Below, piece after piece: positions 48,093-59,052 of a stretch of DNA of 64,000 bases. Below the pieces are notes generated by a model. The model did no database searches. It saw only the letters and a program-made list of their open reading frames with translations, and was not told the DNA's origin. This stretch comes from Mycoemilia scoparia (lineage: Eukaryota > Kickxellomycota > Kickxellomycetes > Kickxellales > Kickxellaceae): positions 62,001 to 126,000 of the forward strand of contig JANBPU010000018.1 in NCBI GenBank assembly GCA_027575805.1, given 5' to 3'. How positions within the stretch are numbered: position 1 is the stretch's first letter; each line of letters begins with the position of its first letter. The translations under genes and the position numbers were made by a program.

Positions 48093-49363
48093 TCCAGACT
48101 TCTTTATACCAAAGAGACGCTTTGGTAGAAAAGGCCTCAGAGGAATTGCAGCTACAGGCCAGAAACAGAGTCGCTGATAAGCAACACAAGCATACAGATA
48201 CTTCAGAAGACAGCGAATTGCACAGCATCAACAGCATTTGGAACAGCATTAATGGGGTCATTATTAGTAATTCCTGGGAACCACGGATGAGCGAACCTGT
48301 TTTGCACATTTTTGCTGTTAACTTTTTGCATTCAAAAATCATGCAAATGTATGATGCTATGATCTCGGAGCGCATTGGATAAAAGATTGCTGGCAAAGAT
48401 GGCGTGTTTCAAGGGCGCTGGTATACTGGCCCAATGCACCGATTCCCAGCTGTGTGATAGCGAGGACAAGTCTAGCCAAGAGAAAGCATTTTTGAGGCCT
48501 TAGAGAGCCCAGGGTTCTCAACCGGCGTCTGGAGTCTCAGCCCATGATTTCCTAACCACATCAGGTGTCGCTGCTATGGCCATTCATTGCCGGAGACATG
48601 GGCTGCTGACCAACCATCCGGATTCTATGTTTTTTGAGTGAGCTCGCAGCCAACTACACTGACTGGGCTAATGTAATCGAATCTGGCCATCCACACAATG
48701 ACGAGAGGTTTGAACAAATGATTTGGCAGAATCAGGTGTGCCAAGAATCGTAGCTGTGCGCGCCAGCCTTGAAATCTGCAAACCCCACTTGGCTTTCCCT
48801 TTTCTTGCTGCTCCTGACTGGCAAGTGTTCTCCCACTGATCACTTGCCTGAGAGCAATCCCTCTATGCTGGAGCAATGGCAGTAATGGGAGCTACCCATA
48901 CATGTCTAGACTCAAGCAAAAAGTTCTTGTTTCAGCCATCCTTGGCTGTTAGTCTCTGGGGGTTTCTATAATAGACTTGTTCTCAATACCTTTCTTTATG
49001 CCAATAGACTTTCTTTCGCCTTTTATTTGTCAATAACGCCTTGTGCTGTGACCCATGGTTTTGCTACTTCCGTATTGATTTATATCTTCCAAGCCAACTG
49101 GAATCGCCGAGACCTTTATATCTATACCTTGAGAGCTACCTGCAATAAATATAGATAGATAGATATATATATATATATATATCCTAGAGACCTTGTATTA
49201 CTCCCTAAATATCCTCGCTCGCTCGCCTTTCTCCCTTTCTGTATACCATACTTTTGTCGATTTAAACAAACTTCCTTGACGTACCCAAAAACAACAGAAA
49301 GACACATACGCACTAGACAAACCAGCCCAGCGCCTAAAATACTAGCCCACAAATCCATACATA

Positions 49364-50150
49364 ATGTCTATACCCAAGCCACAAAGACCACACCAGATTA
49401 TTTCATCCGACGACGGCTATTTCATGTTCTGGGGCCCAATGTAGGTATCTTTGGCCACTCATCTTTGACTGCGAAATGGGTGTTTTTCTCTCTTCAAGAT
49501 CACCTCCCTTGGCTTCTTTAATTTCTGCCAATGGCCAGTGCACATGGTAGAAAGGCAATTGTAGCACAGGCACATGGCGAAATATAAACATGTACACTAG
49601 AAATCAACACCTTTGTGCCGAACTAAAACATGGTTATGTAATTTGTGTGTTTTAATGTGTTCTTAGAACATCTACTATAGATTGGTGTGAGGTAAGCAGA
49701 TACATTTTTGGCCTGGATTCTCTGCTCTGGCTCTACTATTTCACTGTGTAGCATGTGGGTGAAGCCAGCAATAAACACGCGCACATATGGGATAATCACC
49801 AAACAAGATGTCCTTCCTATATGGCAGCCGAAGGGGTGCCGGATCTGATGATATATGTGGCATTTCATTACAACTTTTATTTTCTGTTTTGTTTTCCAGG
49901 AAAACTATGCGACGGTGCACTGTTTTGCCGAGTTTTGGAATGCCGTGACGAATTTGACCTTTTGTAAGTATACACAGTGCTCCTTCTTCTCTCTTCGCCT
50001 ACATATATAATATAAATGACCGCACCATGATAGAAATGTCGATTGTTCTATGCAGAATTTACATATTCCCACTACATCAGGGACAGAAGTTGTCCTCTTT
50101 ACAGAGTGGGATTCGGTCACATATTATCATATTGTCTTGCATTATTAACC

Positions 50151-50184
<34 letters not shown>

Positions 50185-51294
50185 GATGGCGGTGGATATA
50201 CGATCGTATAGTTTTGCTGGCTGCAATCGGAGCATACAGAGTTTGGAAAATGAAATTAGAGTCGCGTTTTATACTCTGCTACCTGGGGATGGCTATGGTT
50301 GGAACTGGATCGTAAGTACCAAGAATGATTATACACCCCTTGCGATTATATATCCTAATCTTTTAAAAGTAAATATACATATATATACAATACATCCTGA
50401 TTCTTATGTGTTATGTAGATGGTTGTTTCACATGACATTAAAATACGAGTGGCAACTGGCCGATGAGTTACCAAGTAAGCAGTCATGACATGGATTTCAG
50501 CAAACAATTCTAATCACGTTTAGATAAACAATGGTATAAATCTACATGTTAAACGCACCCTGCATCATATCCTTCTTATAGTGATATACTGTACCGCATT
50601 TGCATTGAATTGCTTGTAAGTAGCAAATCTTCCCATCCTAATTAGCTCCCTACCTTGCTAAAATTGATATCCACCAGCCAGGACATCCCTGCACATTTCT
50701 CATATTATATTCATTCGAAATTGCCAATAACTTTAATCACCAACAAAACACACTTTGTACATTTTATCTTGTAGGCTTCAAGCACAAAGGAAATCGCCAT
50801 CCGGAAAGCTGGTTCCATTCCTTTTGTTCCTGTACTGCTTTGGCGTGACCCTGATTTATCTAGTAAACCGAAACCCAGTTTTCCACGAGGTGGCCTATGG
50901 TCTTCAAGTCTTGTTTTATACCGTCTATGGCGCCTATGTGCAAAAGGGCGTTAGCAAAGCAAAGCCCCACCTTCACAAAAATATGGTGGGCATCATGTCT
51001 CACGCCTTTTTCGCTTTCCTCCTCTCGTTTATTGTTTGGAATCTCGACAACATGTATTGTGACACTCTGCGAGAGATTCGTTTCAGAGTGCACCCGGTCA
51101 TCTCGCCTCTTTTCCAGTTCCACGCCTTATGGCACATCGGAACTGGAATCGGCTGTTACGGGGCAATCGTGTATCAGCAGATGCTACGTATCGTAATCCT
51201 GGACCAGGACCACATGTACTCTATAAAATACTTTTTGGGGCTCATTCCATATATCGCTGATATACGTGGCGAGCTCAAACAGCGGAAAGCCTAA
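49364..51294 (+). CDS. Alkaline ceramidase B
   Basis: This is a paralogue of ceramidase A, in opposite orientation. Seven exons (49364-49440, 49667-49691, 49900-49963, 50212-50311, 50419-50474, 50582-50615, 50775-51294) give 291 codons. Motifs are intact: FMFWGPITSTIDWCEENYAT with CFAEFWNAVTNLTF, GTGSWLFHMTLKYEWQLADE, and FQFHALWHIGTGIGCYGAI. Exons of 100, 56 and 34 nt match those of gene A exactly in size and phase. The 89-nt exon of A corresponds to two exons here (25 + 64 nt), split inside the DWCE|ENY motif. Intron 3 contains a (GTT)n run. A short Gln/Pro N-terminal extension distinguishes it from A. Confidence 0.92.
50151..50184. repeat. (GTT)n microsatellite in ceramidase B intron 3
   Basis: About eleven GTT units lie inside the intron, 28 bp before the acceptor. 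Confidence 0.95.
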
Positions 51295-52149
51295 GTAAAT
51301 GGCACTCTGCCAGCCATCTTGGATTTCCGACTTTTGAGCGATGATGATAATAGTAATAATAATAGTAATAGTAGTAGTAGTAGCAGCAGCACCAGCAGCA
51401 GCAAGCTTTTTAACCAATAAGATATGATTTTTCCTTTGCTCTTTCTCACACTGTTTTTTTTTACCCGAGTTGCAAGTTTTCTAATGTAATGCTCTATGTA
51501 GATCACCAATTTCTCCTTTTAATTATTGAGAATGTGCCGAGTGTGGCGACCCTGATGTTTAGACGACAGATCGTTAGTTGTGTTTTTAGCTCCCAGATTA
51601 TGAAACTGTGTACATGGGTCATCCGCACAAATTTGACACATTGGGGAGGAGGATGACACCGCCACACAGTATTTGGACTGAGACAGATGTCGGACTATAC
51701 ACAACGCACTTCCTCTCTCCTCTGTTATAGCCTATTCAGAGAAAAAGATGATTGGGGTAAGCAACCCAAAGTGACATAGCCAATTACCTTGTGCGACCAT
51801 GTGCATACGCCATCGCCACTGGCTGGCCAGTGCGAAACGCTCTTTTCTTTTTGGAATGTTGGTTATTGCTAGTTAGAAGTCGCGTTATCGTGATAGCTGC
51901 TGTCTTTGGTCCCCAGTAACCTGGCCTTTACCACCCTTGACGCTCCATTCTTTGTGCATACAGTCGACCTCTTGAGATTTACTGGCCCTTTAAATCCAAT
52001 TGCTTACGCCAGCTACTCTCCTAACACCTCTCTGTTTTTCTACGATTTGTTTGCTCCTCCATTCATCTATTATATATATATATATACTTGTTCGTCTCTC
52101 TTTTGTTCTAGCTCCCCGATATATCTGTCTTATTTCTCACTTTCCCATT
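51295..52149. other. Intergenic upstream of glutamate dehydrogenase
   Basis: It begins with AAT/AGT/AGC trinucleotide runs at 51350-51405 in the ceramidase B 3' flank. A (TA)n at 52070-52086 and a CT-rich leader precede the glutamate dehydrogenase ATG. No gene was recognised. Confidence 0.55.
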
Positions 52150-54110
52150 ATGAGGTGTCTTTCGTCTTGCGCAAAGCTTAACGCTTCAAAGTAAGTATTC
52201 CCTCTGCTGTTGTGTGTCTGTGTGCTCTGCGACTGCTATTTATTCCTTGATGGTATTACACACATACGGAAAATTACTAAAGGTTACTTGCTATATGCGT
52301 CTTATCTGATTTTAGGTTTGTCCGTCAGCAAGCTGGCTTAAGTCTTCTAAGACCTGCATATACTCGCTGCTTGAGTACTGGTAAGTGCCCATGTCTATAT
52401 TCGCATATACCTTTGGCTTTACAATGGACTCTTTGTCTATATGGCAAAACAGTCACCTTCAAAAGTCTACCAGAATAATACCTTGGCTGATACCCAATAA
52501 TCTGTCCGGAACCAGCTAAAATGTATGGACCGTAGCTTGGTTTGCTGGGAGGGAGCGTATGAGGGTACTATTTGATGATGAGCTTGCCATGCCATATCCT
52601 TTCATACAATGATTGTGTAAGCTGTTGCTAATAGTGATCATATTCTTGGTGTTATCATTGAATAGCTGCAACAAATGCTGCTACTGAAGAGCACGAGCCA
52701 AGTTTTTTGAAATCCGTTGAATCATACTTTGATCAGGCTGCCAAGTTGAGCAGGGCCAGCCCATCGGTCCTCGCTCACATCAAAAGCATAGATGCTGTTC
52801 TCAGCGTCACCTTCCCTATCGAGATGGAGCCCGGAAAGTCTCAGATCATTCGTGGCTACCGTGCTCAGCACTCTCGCCATCGTCTTCCAGTCAAAGGTGG
52901 CATTCGTTACAGTGAAGAGGTTGATCTACAGGAAGTAGAGGCCTTGGCTTCTCTTATGACATACAAGTGTGCCGTCGTCGATGTGCCATTTGGCGGGGCC
53001 AAGGGTGGAATCATGATTGACCCCAAGAAGTTCACCCCCCAGCAGCTTGAACGTATCACCCGCCGTTACACCATGGAGCTGTGCCAGAAGGGATTCATTG
53101 GTCCCGGTGTTGATGTGCCTGCTCCTGATGTCGGAACTGGTGCTCGCGAAATGTCCTGGATCGCTGATACATACAAGCATTTCAACGCCGGAGACGTAAA
53201 CTCCGCTGGTTGTGTTACTGGTAAACCCATTTCCCACGGTGGTGTCCGTGGCCGCACCGAGGCTACTGGTCTTGGTGTATACTATGGTGTCAGAGAATTC
53301 CTTTCATATCCCGAGGTCCAAAAGCAGATGGGAGGTCACCATGGTAAGATCGAGGACACGACGGTCGTGATCCAAGGTTTTGGTAATGTCGGTTACTGGG
53401 CTGCCAAGTTCTTTGAGTCCAATGGTGCCAAGGTTATTGGAATTGCTGAACGCGACTGTGCCGCCTACTCTCCTGATGGTCTTAATATTGAAGAGCTCTT
53501 CCAATGGCATCGCGAGAAGGGCTCATTCAGGGAATTCCCAGGTATCCAGATCATTGATGATCCCATGAAGGCTTTGGAGCTTGAATGTGACGTTCTCATC
53601 CCTGCTGCCCTTGAGCGTCAGATTGGTCTTCGCAATGCTAGCCGCATCCGCGCCAAGATGGTCGGTGAGGCTGCCAACGGACCTGTAACCCCTGGTGCTG
53701 ACGAACAACTCAGATCCCGTGGTGTTGTTGTTATTCCAGATCTTCTTCTTAATGCTGGTGGTGTCTGCGTTTCATACTTTGAATGGCTCAAGAACCTTTC
53801 TCATGTCAGATTCGGCCGCATGAACAAGAAGTGGGACGAAAAGGGCAAAGCCAAGCTTCTTGCTCTTGTCGAAAAGAATGCTGGACGCCCTCTAAGCGAA
53901 TCCGAGCGCCGCCAGCTTATCCACGGAGCAGAGGAGCATGAGCTTGTCTACTCTGGTCTTGAAGACACAATGATTGTCGCATCAAGTGAGACCCGCAACA
54001 CAGCCAACGAAATGGGAGTTGACTACCGTAGAGCGGCGCTTGTCAATGCTATAAACAAAATTGCACTTGTATACGAAGGATCTGGAACTATGTTCAGCAC
54101 TGTTGGTTAG
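52150..54110 (+). CDS. Mitochondrial glutamate dehydrogenase, animal-type
   Basis: This enzyme interconverts glutamate and 2-oxoglutarate plus ammonium with NAD(P). Three exons (52150-52190, 52316-52380, 52666-54110) give 516 codons. The first about 35 residues, MRCLSSCAKLNASKFVRQQA and on, form a basic presequence. The catalytic region (about residue 110) has LPVKGGIRYSEEVDLQEVEA and VPFGGAKGGIMIDP. The Rossmann motif GFGNVGYWAAKFF is at about 271. Near the C-terminus, FGRMNKKWDEKGKAKLLALV through IHGAEEHELVYSGLEDTM aligns with the region that holds the regulatory antenna in animal enzymes, here shortened. This class is unlike the 115-kDa NAD enzyme and the NADP enzyme of yeasts. Codon use is richer in C-ending codons than in the neighbours, suggesting high expression. 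A family B element lies in intron 2. Confidence 0.93.
52443..52589. repeat. Family B MITE-like element in glutamate dehydrogenase intron 2
   Basis: It starts ggcaaaacagtcaccttcaa and ends gatgatgagcttgcca. The core (ataataccttggctgatacc, aaccagctaaaatgtatgg) is clear. It makes up about half of the 285-nt intron. Confidence 0.75.
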
Positions 54111-54259
54111 ATTGACGAATAATCTCGTTACTCATTATTAGATATCTTTTAAATTTCTGCTAAAGTTTTATTTATTCATTCGAAGCATTTCATACAAAAT
54201 ATTCTTATTCTATTTGTGCTTTATAGAAGTCTGCTCTTATATATATATATATATATATA

Positions 54260-54377
54260 TATGGGTGATAATTTTTGAAGAATGAAAGTTTACTAGTAAA
54301 ACTGGACATCCATTTGGCTGTGATTACCCCTATAATCATCAGTCACCAAAATTCACCCTTCAAAGATTATTACCCTA
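54260..54377. repeat. Family A MITE-like element next to (TA)n
   Basis: Ends are tatgggtgataatttttgaa and the complementary ttcaaagattattaccctaa, 118 bp. The left end emerges directly from a (TA)n tract, as expected for an element inserting at TA. Confidence 0.85.
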
Positions 54378-55270
54378 ATGGTGAGAATCACTGTTAATCC
54401 TTCCATGGTATTTGGCATGTCACTTGAAGCAGTATCACAACCATGCTATCTTAATATTCTCAGGTTCCACAGGAACCATCTTTGCGTCACATCGAATAAG
54501 GTTATATTATAATGTTATAAAGTTGAGCTTGAATTGTTCTAGAATTGATGGAAAGTTAAATTAGATTGCTTTTCAGTAGTCCTTTCTTGGCTGAGGAAAT
54601 CATGAACAAAAGGAGCTATTGCTACCATCATCGTCATTTCCATCAGAACATAAATACCGGGGTTTACTATAATACAAACCAAAGTAATTGGGATATTGAT
54701 ACCTAATCTCAAAGATTCCGTCATAAGAGTACTTTCATTTTCATCAAATAGCAAGGGATACAGATCAATCAACTTTACTTCTTTTTTAAATAAAAATCAG
54801 TTAAAAGTCGAATTGTCTTATGTGCTTAAATTCATTCTTGATTAAAACTTTACCACTTCTTTTGTTGGTAGAAACAATGACCATATGCCTATTTATTTAG
54901 CAATTCTGTCAAACTTTATACAGTGTTGAATGATACTTAGTCATAGACACCATGCACACACAAGCATATATATATATATATATATATAGAAAAAGAAAGA
55001 ATTAGCTATATTAAACTTTCCTTGTCAATAGGATGTCCTCACGTTTATTTTGAACTGAGCTTGCTCAAATTACTAAAATAAACAAAGATATAATGTTGAC
55101 AAGAATAGAAACTAGCATTCTAGATTCTCATGACTGAAAAAAGCCATGGCTGATGAAAACCGAGAAACAGAATAATTAGCAATTTCTGCGTATCAGTCAA
55201 AATCTATGCATTGGATTGCATAATGACTTTTCACACCATACACACAAATGAATGATATTCTCAGGCGAAT

Positions 55271-55310
55271 ATATGGGAGGTTATTTTTGAAGAGATAGTC
55301 ACCCCCTCCC
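55271..55310. repeat. Family A remnant (left end only)
   Basis: The sequence atatgggaggttatttttga matches the family A terminus, but no complementary right end is found nearby. Confidence 0.45.
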
Positions 55311-56212
55311 ATTGTTAGTAAGTAAATAGTCACCTATATTGATAAATTAATCATGCCACAGCCACTTGTTGCGCTCTGCGTTGTATTGAATAATGGGGAT
55401 ACTATTTCCAATTAGACACATTTTTGACTCTGTGTATCTTCGGTGTCTTCTTGGAGTTCTGGAATAGATGGACTTTATTTCGCAAGCAGCAATGTTAGGC
55501 ATAAAAGGCCCCCAGGAGTTGCATACAAATCGGCCTGTGTGATTGGCCCAAAGTCTGAGGACCCTTTTCTGCCCACTGTCATATATTTGATCACAACTGA
55601 AACCTTAGCATCTGGGCATAAGTTTATTTTGAACGACTCATTCCTGTAAAGTCACAGTTTGCATCTAGCTGTGAAAAATGACACCATACAACAACTGTTG
55701 TTAAGGTCTTAGTCTGATATAATCAATGAAACACGTGGGCATTTGGTATAATGTTGATATACCTGTGGATGAGGGGAGAGTACTTGTAACAATGCTACAT
55801 TCTATTGATTTTGATTGTTGATGGTTGCAGTGATTGTGGGGAAGGAGTGCTATTAAATATAAAGAAAGGGGTGGTCAGGTGGAGAAGAATGAGTAGTTTG
55901 TGGACAGTGTTATGTGTGTGTGTGTATATATAAAGGAAAAAATATATGGCACCAAGTCCAGGCTGAGCAAAATAAGAAAATAATTAGAATGGGATATAAA
56001 TGATGTTTTACAAATATTATAGTATATAGCTATGCATGATCTAGTATAAATGAAACGGTTAAATGTATATATATGGGTGCTTATAATGGTATATAGGATT
56101 AGAAGAGTGCGCAGAGCGCTTAATGCGGAGAGATATCAGTTTGAGTGGTTTGGAATGGGGGCTGGGGAGAAACAGGCTGTTTGCGCATGCAGCATCGCCT
56201 GGCAAATCGACT

Positions 56213-57421
56213 CTATGGCGGTGCAACATGAGTTGCAGCCAAAAGCTTTTTCTTGTCGATGTGATGCTTTCGCAAGATGGGATCCAACTCTTTTGGTTCG
56301 ACGTATAGTTTGTACTTAATGATGCTCATGAACGACCGCTCTATCCGAGATACATCCTGAATAGAAAAAAGCCCATTAAACTGGCGTGATATATCGCGCG
56401 AAGTCATCATACACAGATCGTCACAGTATTTTGTGGCCACAAGGATTGCTGCCAGAAACGTCAAGTGCGGCGCCGATTGGCATGCTGTGGATCTCTTTGT
56501 CAGCCTTTTGCTGAACCTATCCAGATATATCAGCGTGTGGGCAAGAACCATCACTGGGATCCGGTTGTCAGCCAGGAAGCGGCTCACAAATGTCGCAAGG
56601 TCTGGGTATGCCAGGCTGGGATCTGTGTGATTTGGCGATGCCGTGTGGGGATTTTTCATATGTTTATACTGCATTTCCTGGAGTGGCTCTAGCCGTGATT
56701 TGAAGGAGGATATGATCGAATCCACAAGCGATTGTGGGACTTCGAATATCGTCTGCTGGGCAAGTCTCTGGACCTGAGTGGCCCCGCGTATTGGCGCGCA
56801 GTGTGGCATTGTTGCGTGTTGAGAGTGCGGGTGGTGGATAGGAGCTGGCATATTATAGGCTGGGCGACTGATGGCAGAGTGCTGGTGAGATGGGAGAGGC
56901 ACTGGCATTTGTATTGGGACGATTATTGGTGGCAAGATCTGTTGCTGCTGGTAGTGGCTATGGTGTTGGGGCAGATACCCCAGCGACTTTCTTGATTGAT
57001 ATTGATTGCTAGATTGTATGCTGTGGCTTTGGCGCTGACTGCCCAAAGGGTGGTTCATGGCGTTTCTAGCCGTTGTTGAGCGGGGCTTTGATACATGCTC
57101 AGCACGTTTTGGAATAGGCACTAGCGTCTCGTGTGAGTAGAACTGCGGCTGAGGCATGCCCTGTGGTATCATCCCAAGAAACGGGATATTTGTTAGCGAC
57201 AGTGTGGGTGGTTTGGAAATGTATGGCATTTGCTGTTGGTGATGGTGTTGTGGGTAATTTATTCCAGGGTTGTTTGTATATATTGCCGGCCTTGGCGACC
57301 GTGTGTCGCCTCCAACGCTGTGGCTATAGTACTGTTGCGGCTTGACTGGCCATTGCGAGGCAAATTGCAGTCTCTCGCCCGTATGGAAGTGTGTATTGGT
57401 CACCGCTGGATGTACTGCCAT
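56213..57421 (-). CDS. Pho80/Pcl-type cyclin
   Basis: This is one intronless frame of 402 codons from the ATG at 57421. The earlier in-frame start is TTG and is ignored. Residues 1-220 are low-complexity, rich in Gln, His, Pro and Ser. The cyclin box is at about residues 235-380: VPQSLVDSIISSFKSRLEPL, DLATFVSRFLADNRIPVMVL, AHTLIYLDRFSKRL, HLTFLAAILVATKYCDDL and SIQDVSRIERSFMSIIKYKL. This arrangement is that of Pho80/Pcl cyclins, partners of Pho85-type kinases in phosphate signalling, polarity and cell-cycle entry. Which subgroup (Pcl1/2 or Pho80) cannot be settled here. The SRIERSFMSIIKY helix favours Pcl1/2-type. Confidence 0.85.
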   Translation of the reverse strand: MAVHPAVTNTHFHTGERLQFASQWPVKPQQYYSHSVGGDTRSPRPAIYTNNPGINYPQHHHQQQMPYISKPPTLSLTNIPFLGMIPQGMPQPQFYSHETLVPIPKRAEHVSKPRSTTARNAMNHPLGSQRQSHSIQSSNQYQSRKSLGYLPQHHSHYQQQQILPPIIVPIQMPVPLPSHQHSAISRPAYNMPAPIHHPHSQHATMPHCAPIRGATQVQRLAQQTIFEVPQSLVDSIISSFKSRLEPLQEMQYKHMKNPHTASPNHTDPSLAYPDLATFVSRFLADNRIPVMVLAHTLIYLDRFSKRLTKRSTACQSAPHLTFLAAILVATKYCDDLCMMTSRDISRQFNGLFSIQDVSRIERSFMSIIKYKLYVEPKELDPILRKHHIDKKKLLAATHVAPP

Positions 57422-59052
57422 GATGTATATCAGCAAGTTTGTTGTGAGTAAATTGAAATGTCTGTATTAATTATTCGTACAGCGCGGAAATGTCATGCCA
57501 CTCAATTTATCAAAATGTACGTGCTTTCGCTTAACAGAGCATAAAATAGACGGTGGAATTGTGGACAAGAATGGGAGCTGGACAGAGAATTTAAACACTT
57601 GTAGGCAAGAAAGCGAGAGATAGGTGCGAGAAAGCTGGAGAAACGAACGCAGCCTGGAAGCCACAAGGCTGATATACTAGTAGTGCAAGCTGCAAATAAA
57701 TGTACAGAACGGCCTTTGATGTGGGCAGGGTTTTTTGATGGGGTGGTGGTGTTCTGGGGTTGACTTTCAAGCCCACTCCTCGTGTTTTCCAAGACTACAG
57801 ATGGCTTACTGTAGGGTTTTCCAAAGACACTCTCAAATATGACCATGCTCTGCTTTTTCACTATCATGTCCACACACTCTAGTGTGATATTAATCTTTCC
57901 ATTTATGGAAATCGTGCCATTGTTCTCTTTAACCGCCTAGGCGCCAGACTTTTCCTTACTGCTCAGCTCTCTTGGTCCACCCCACCACCCATCCTGTCCT
58001 CCCCTCTCCCCGCCATCGTCTGCCCCATGCTTGTGCGCAAGAGACCAAGTTGAAGCCTTTATCCGCTGCTCGCGTTGCTAGAACCTCCGGGTTTTGACGC
58101 TATTTAGTGTGCAAGTGTGACAAGCCTGTTTATCAAAGCACCGCACTGATACCGTCCACGATTTTTAAAGCCATGCGTGTTTTTGGCGTCAGCAGTATTT
58201 GGTAGAGCCCCGTGCAAACAAGGTAGTTAGCCTTCCCTAACGATGTCATCCATCAGCAAGGATTTTACTCTACCCTGCTCTACTCTACTGTTTATGACAT
58301 GCCCACATCGCCACCTTACCCGCGATTATATCAGACTAAGCCCCTTTTCTTTAAGCCTCCATGATCCGCCCTTTCCATCTGCCTGTTTATTTGTTTGCTA
58401 CAGCAATAACCCGAATCATTAAAGGGGGGTTCTCGGATAGCTAGCAAGTATATGCTTGTGACATGTTTCTCTCTCGCTCTCCCTTTTGGTTGTTATGCTT
58501 TTTCGGGCTCCAGCACATAGCTGTAAAAAGGCCACCATATAAAGCAATGCAAACAAAACCCTCGTGTCTTGGCGTAAATTGCGCTAAGGATCATCAATTC
58601 TGGCTTCCCTTCTCCTCTGATTTACAGTCTGTGGCTTATATATAGCAACTAGTTCTCCACCAAAAGGGTACCAATGTATTCCCTGCAAATCAGCCAATAA
58701 CCCATATACATTTTAGCTGGAGTCTCAGCAATGATTGGCTGGTATCCAAGGAAATATACTAGTACCCTTTTAGAAGAGACTACTCTGACATATAGAAATG
58801 CACTGGGGGTGTTTTGCGGCTTGCTTTGTGGCTGACCACACGTCATTGCCATTCTCTACAGCACTTTTTAGCATAAAGGAAATGTTGCCCTAAATAGTGA
58901 AAATCCTATTCCAAGTTTATGTGTTGGTGATGATTCTATGATCTTTTGATATCTTTATTGTGTTGTAAAATAATGTATTTAAGTCACTGCCAAAGCCAGG
59001 TAGTGATATTCTACTGCCACCACTACTATCGATACTAGCTATGTGTATACTA
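57422..59052. other. Intergenic 1.6 kb upstream of the cyclin gene
   Basis: This is more GC-rich than most gaps between 57950 and 58360, with CT-rich stretches. It contains a family B element at 58643-58798. I recognise no gene. Confidence 0.55.
58643..58798. repeat. Family B MITE-like element
   Basis: It starts agcaactagttctccaccaa with aagggtacc and ends with the complementary agtacccttttagaagagac. The core is well conserved (catacattttagctggagtc, gattggctggtatccaagga), making it a good reference copy. Confidence 0.85.

Larger units (their letters stand above)
46573..49363. other. 2.8 kb region between divergent ceramidase genes
   Basis: It holds both ceramidase promoters. Seen here: (GA)n at 46617-46645, a purine-rich stretch at 46780-46960, a family B element at 47879-48092, and GATA/TA repeats at 49151-49183. 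Several small frames have no recognisable content. One non-ATG frame at 48122-48382 (86 codons) abuts the repeat and may be a relic. Confidence 0.5.
54111..56212. other. Intergenic 2.1 kb, convergent, repeat-bearing
   Basis: This lies between the 3' ends of glutamate dehydrogenase (+) and the cyclin gene (-). It holds (TA)n at 54239-54262, an adjoining family A element (54260-54377), (TA)n at 54966-54988 and a one-ended family A remnant at about 55271-55310. No gene is supported. Confidence 0.55.

Noticed and set aside
54539..54772. Minus-strand 77-codon frame with a hydrophobic segment
   Set aside because: It has a TTG start, lies in an AT-rich region beside a repeat, and has no family resemblance.
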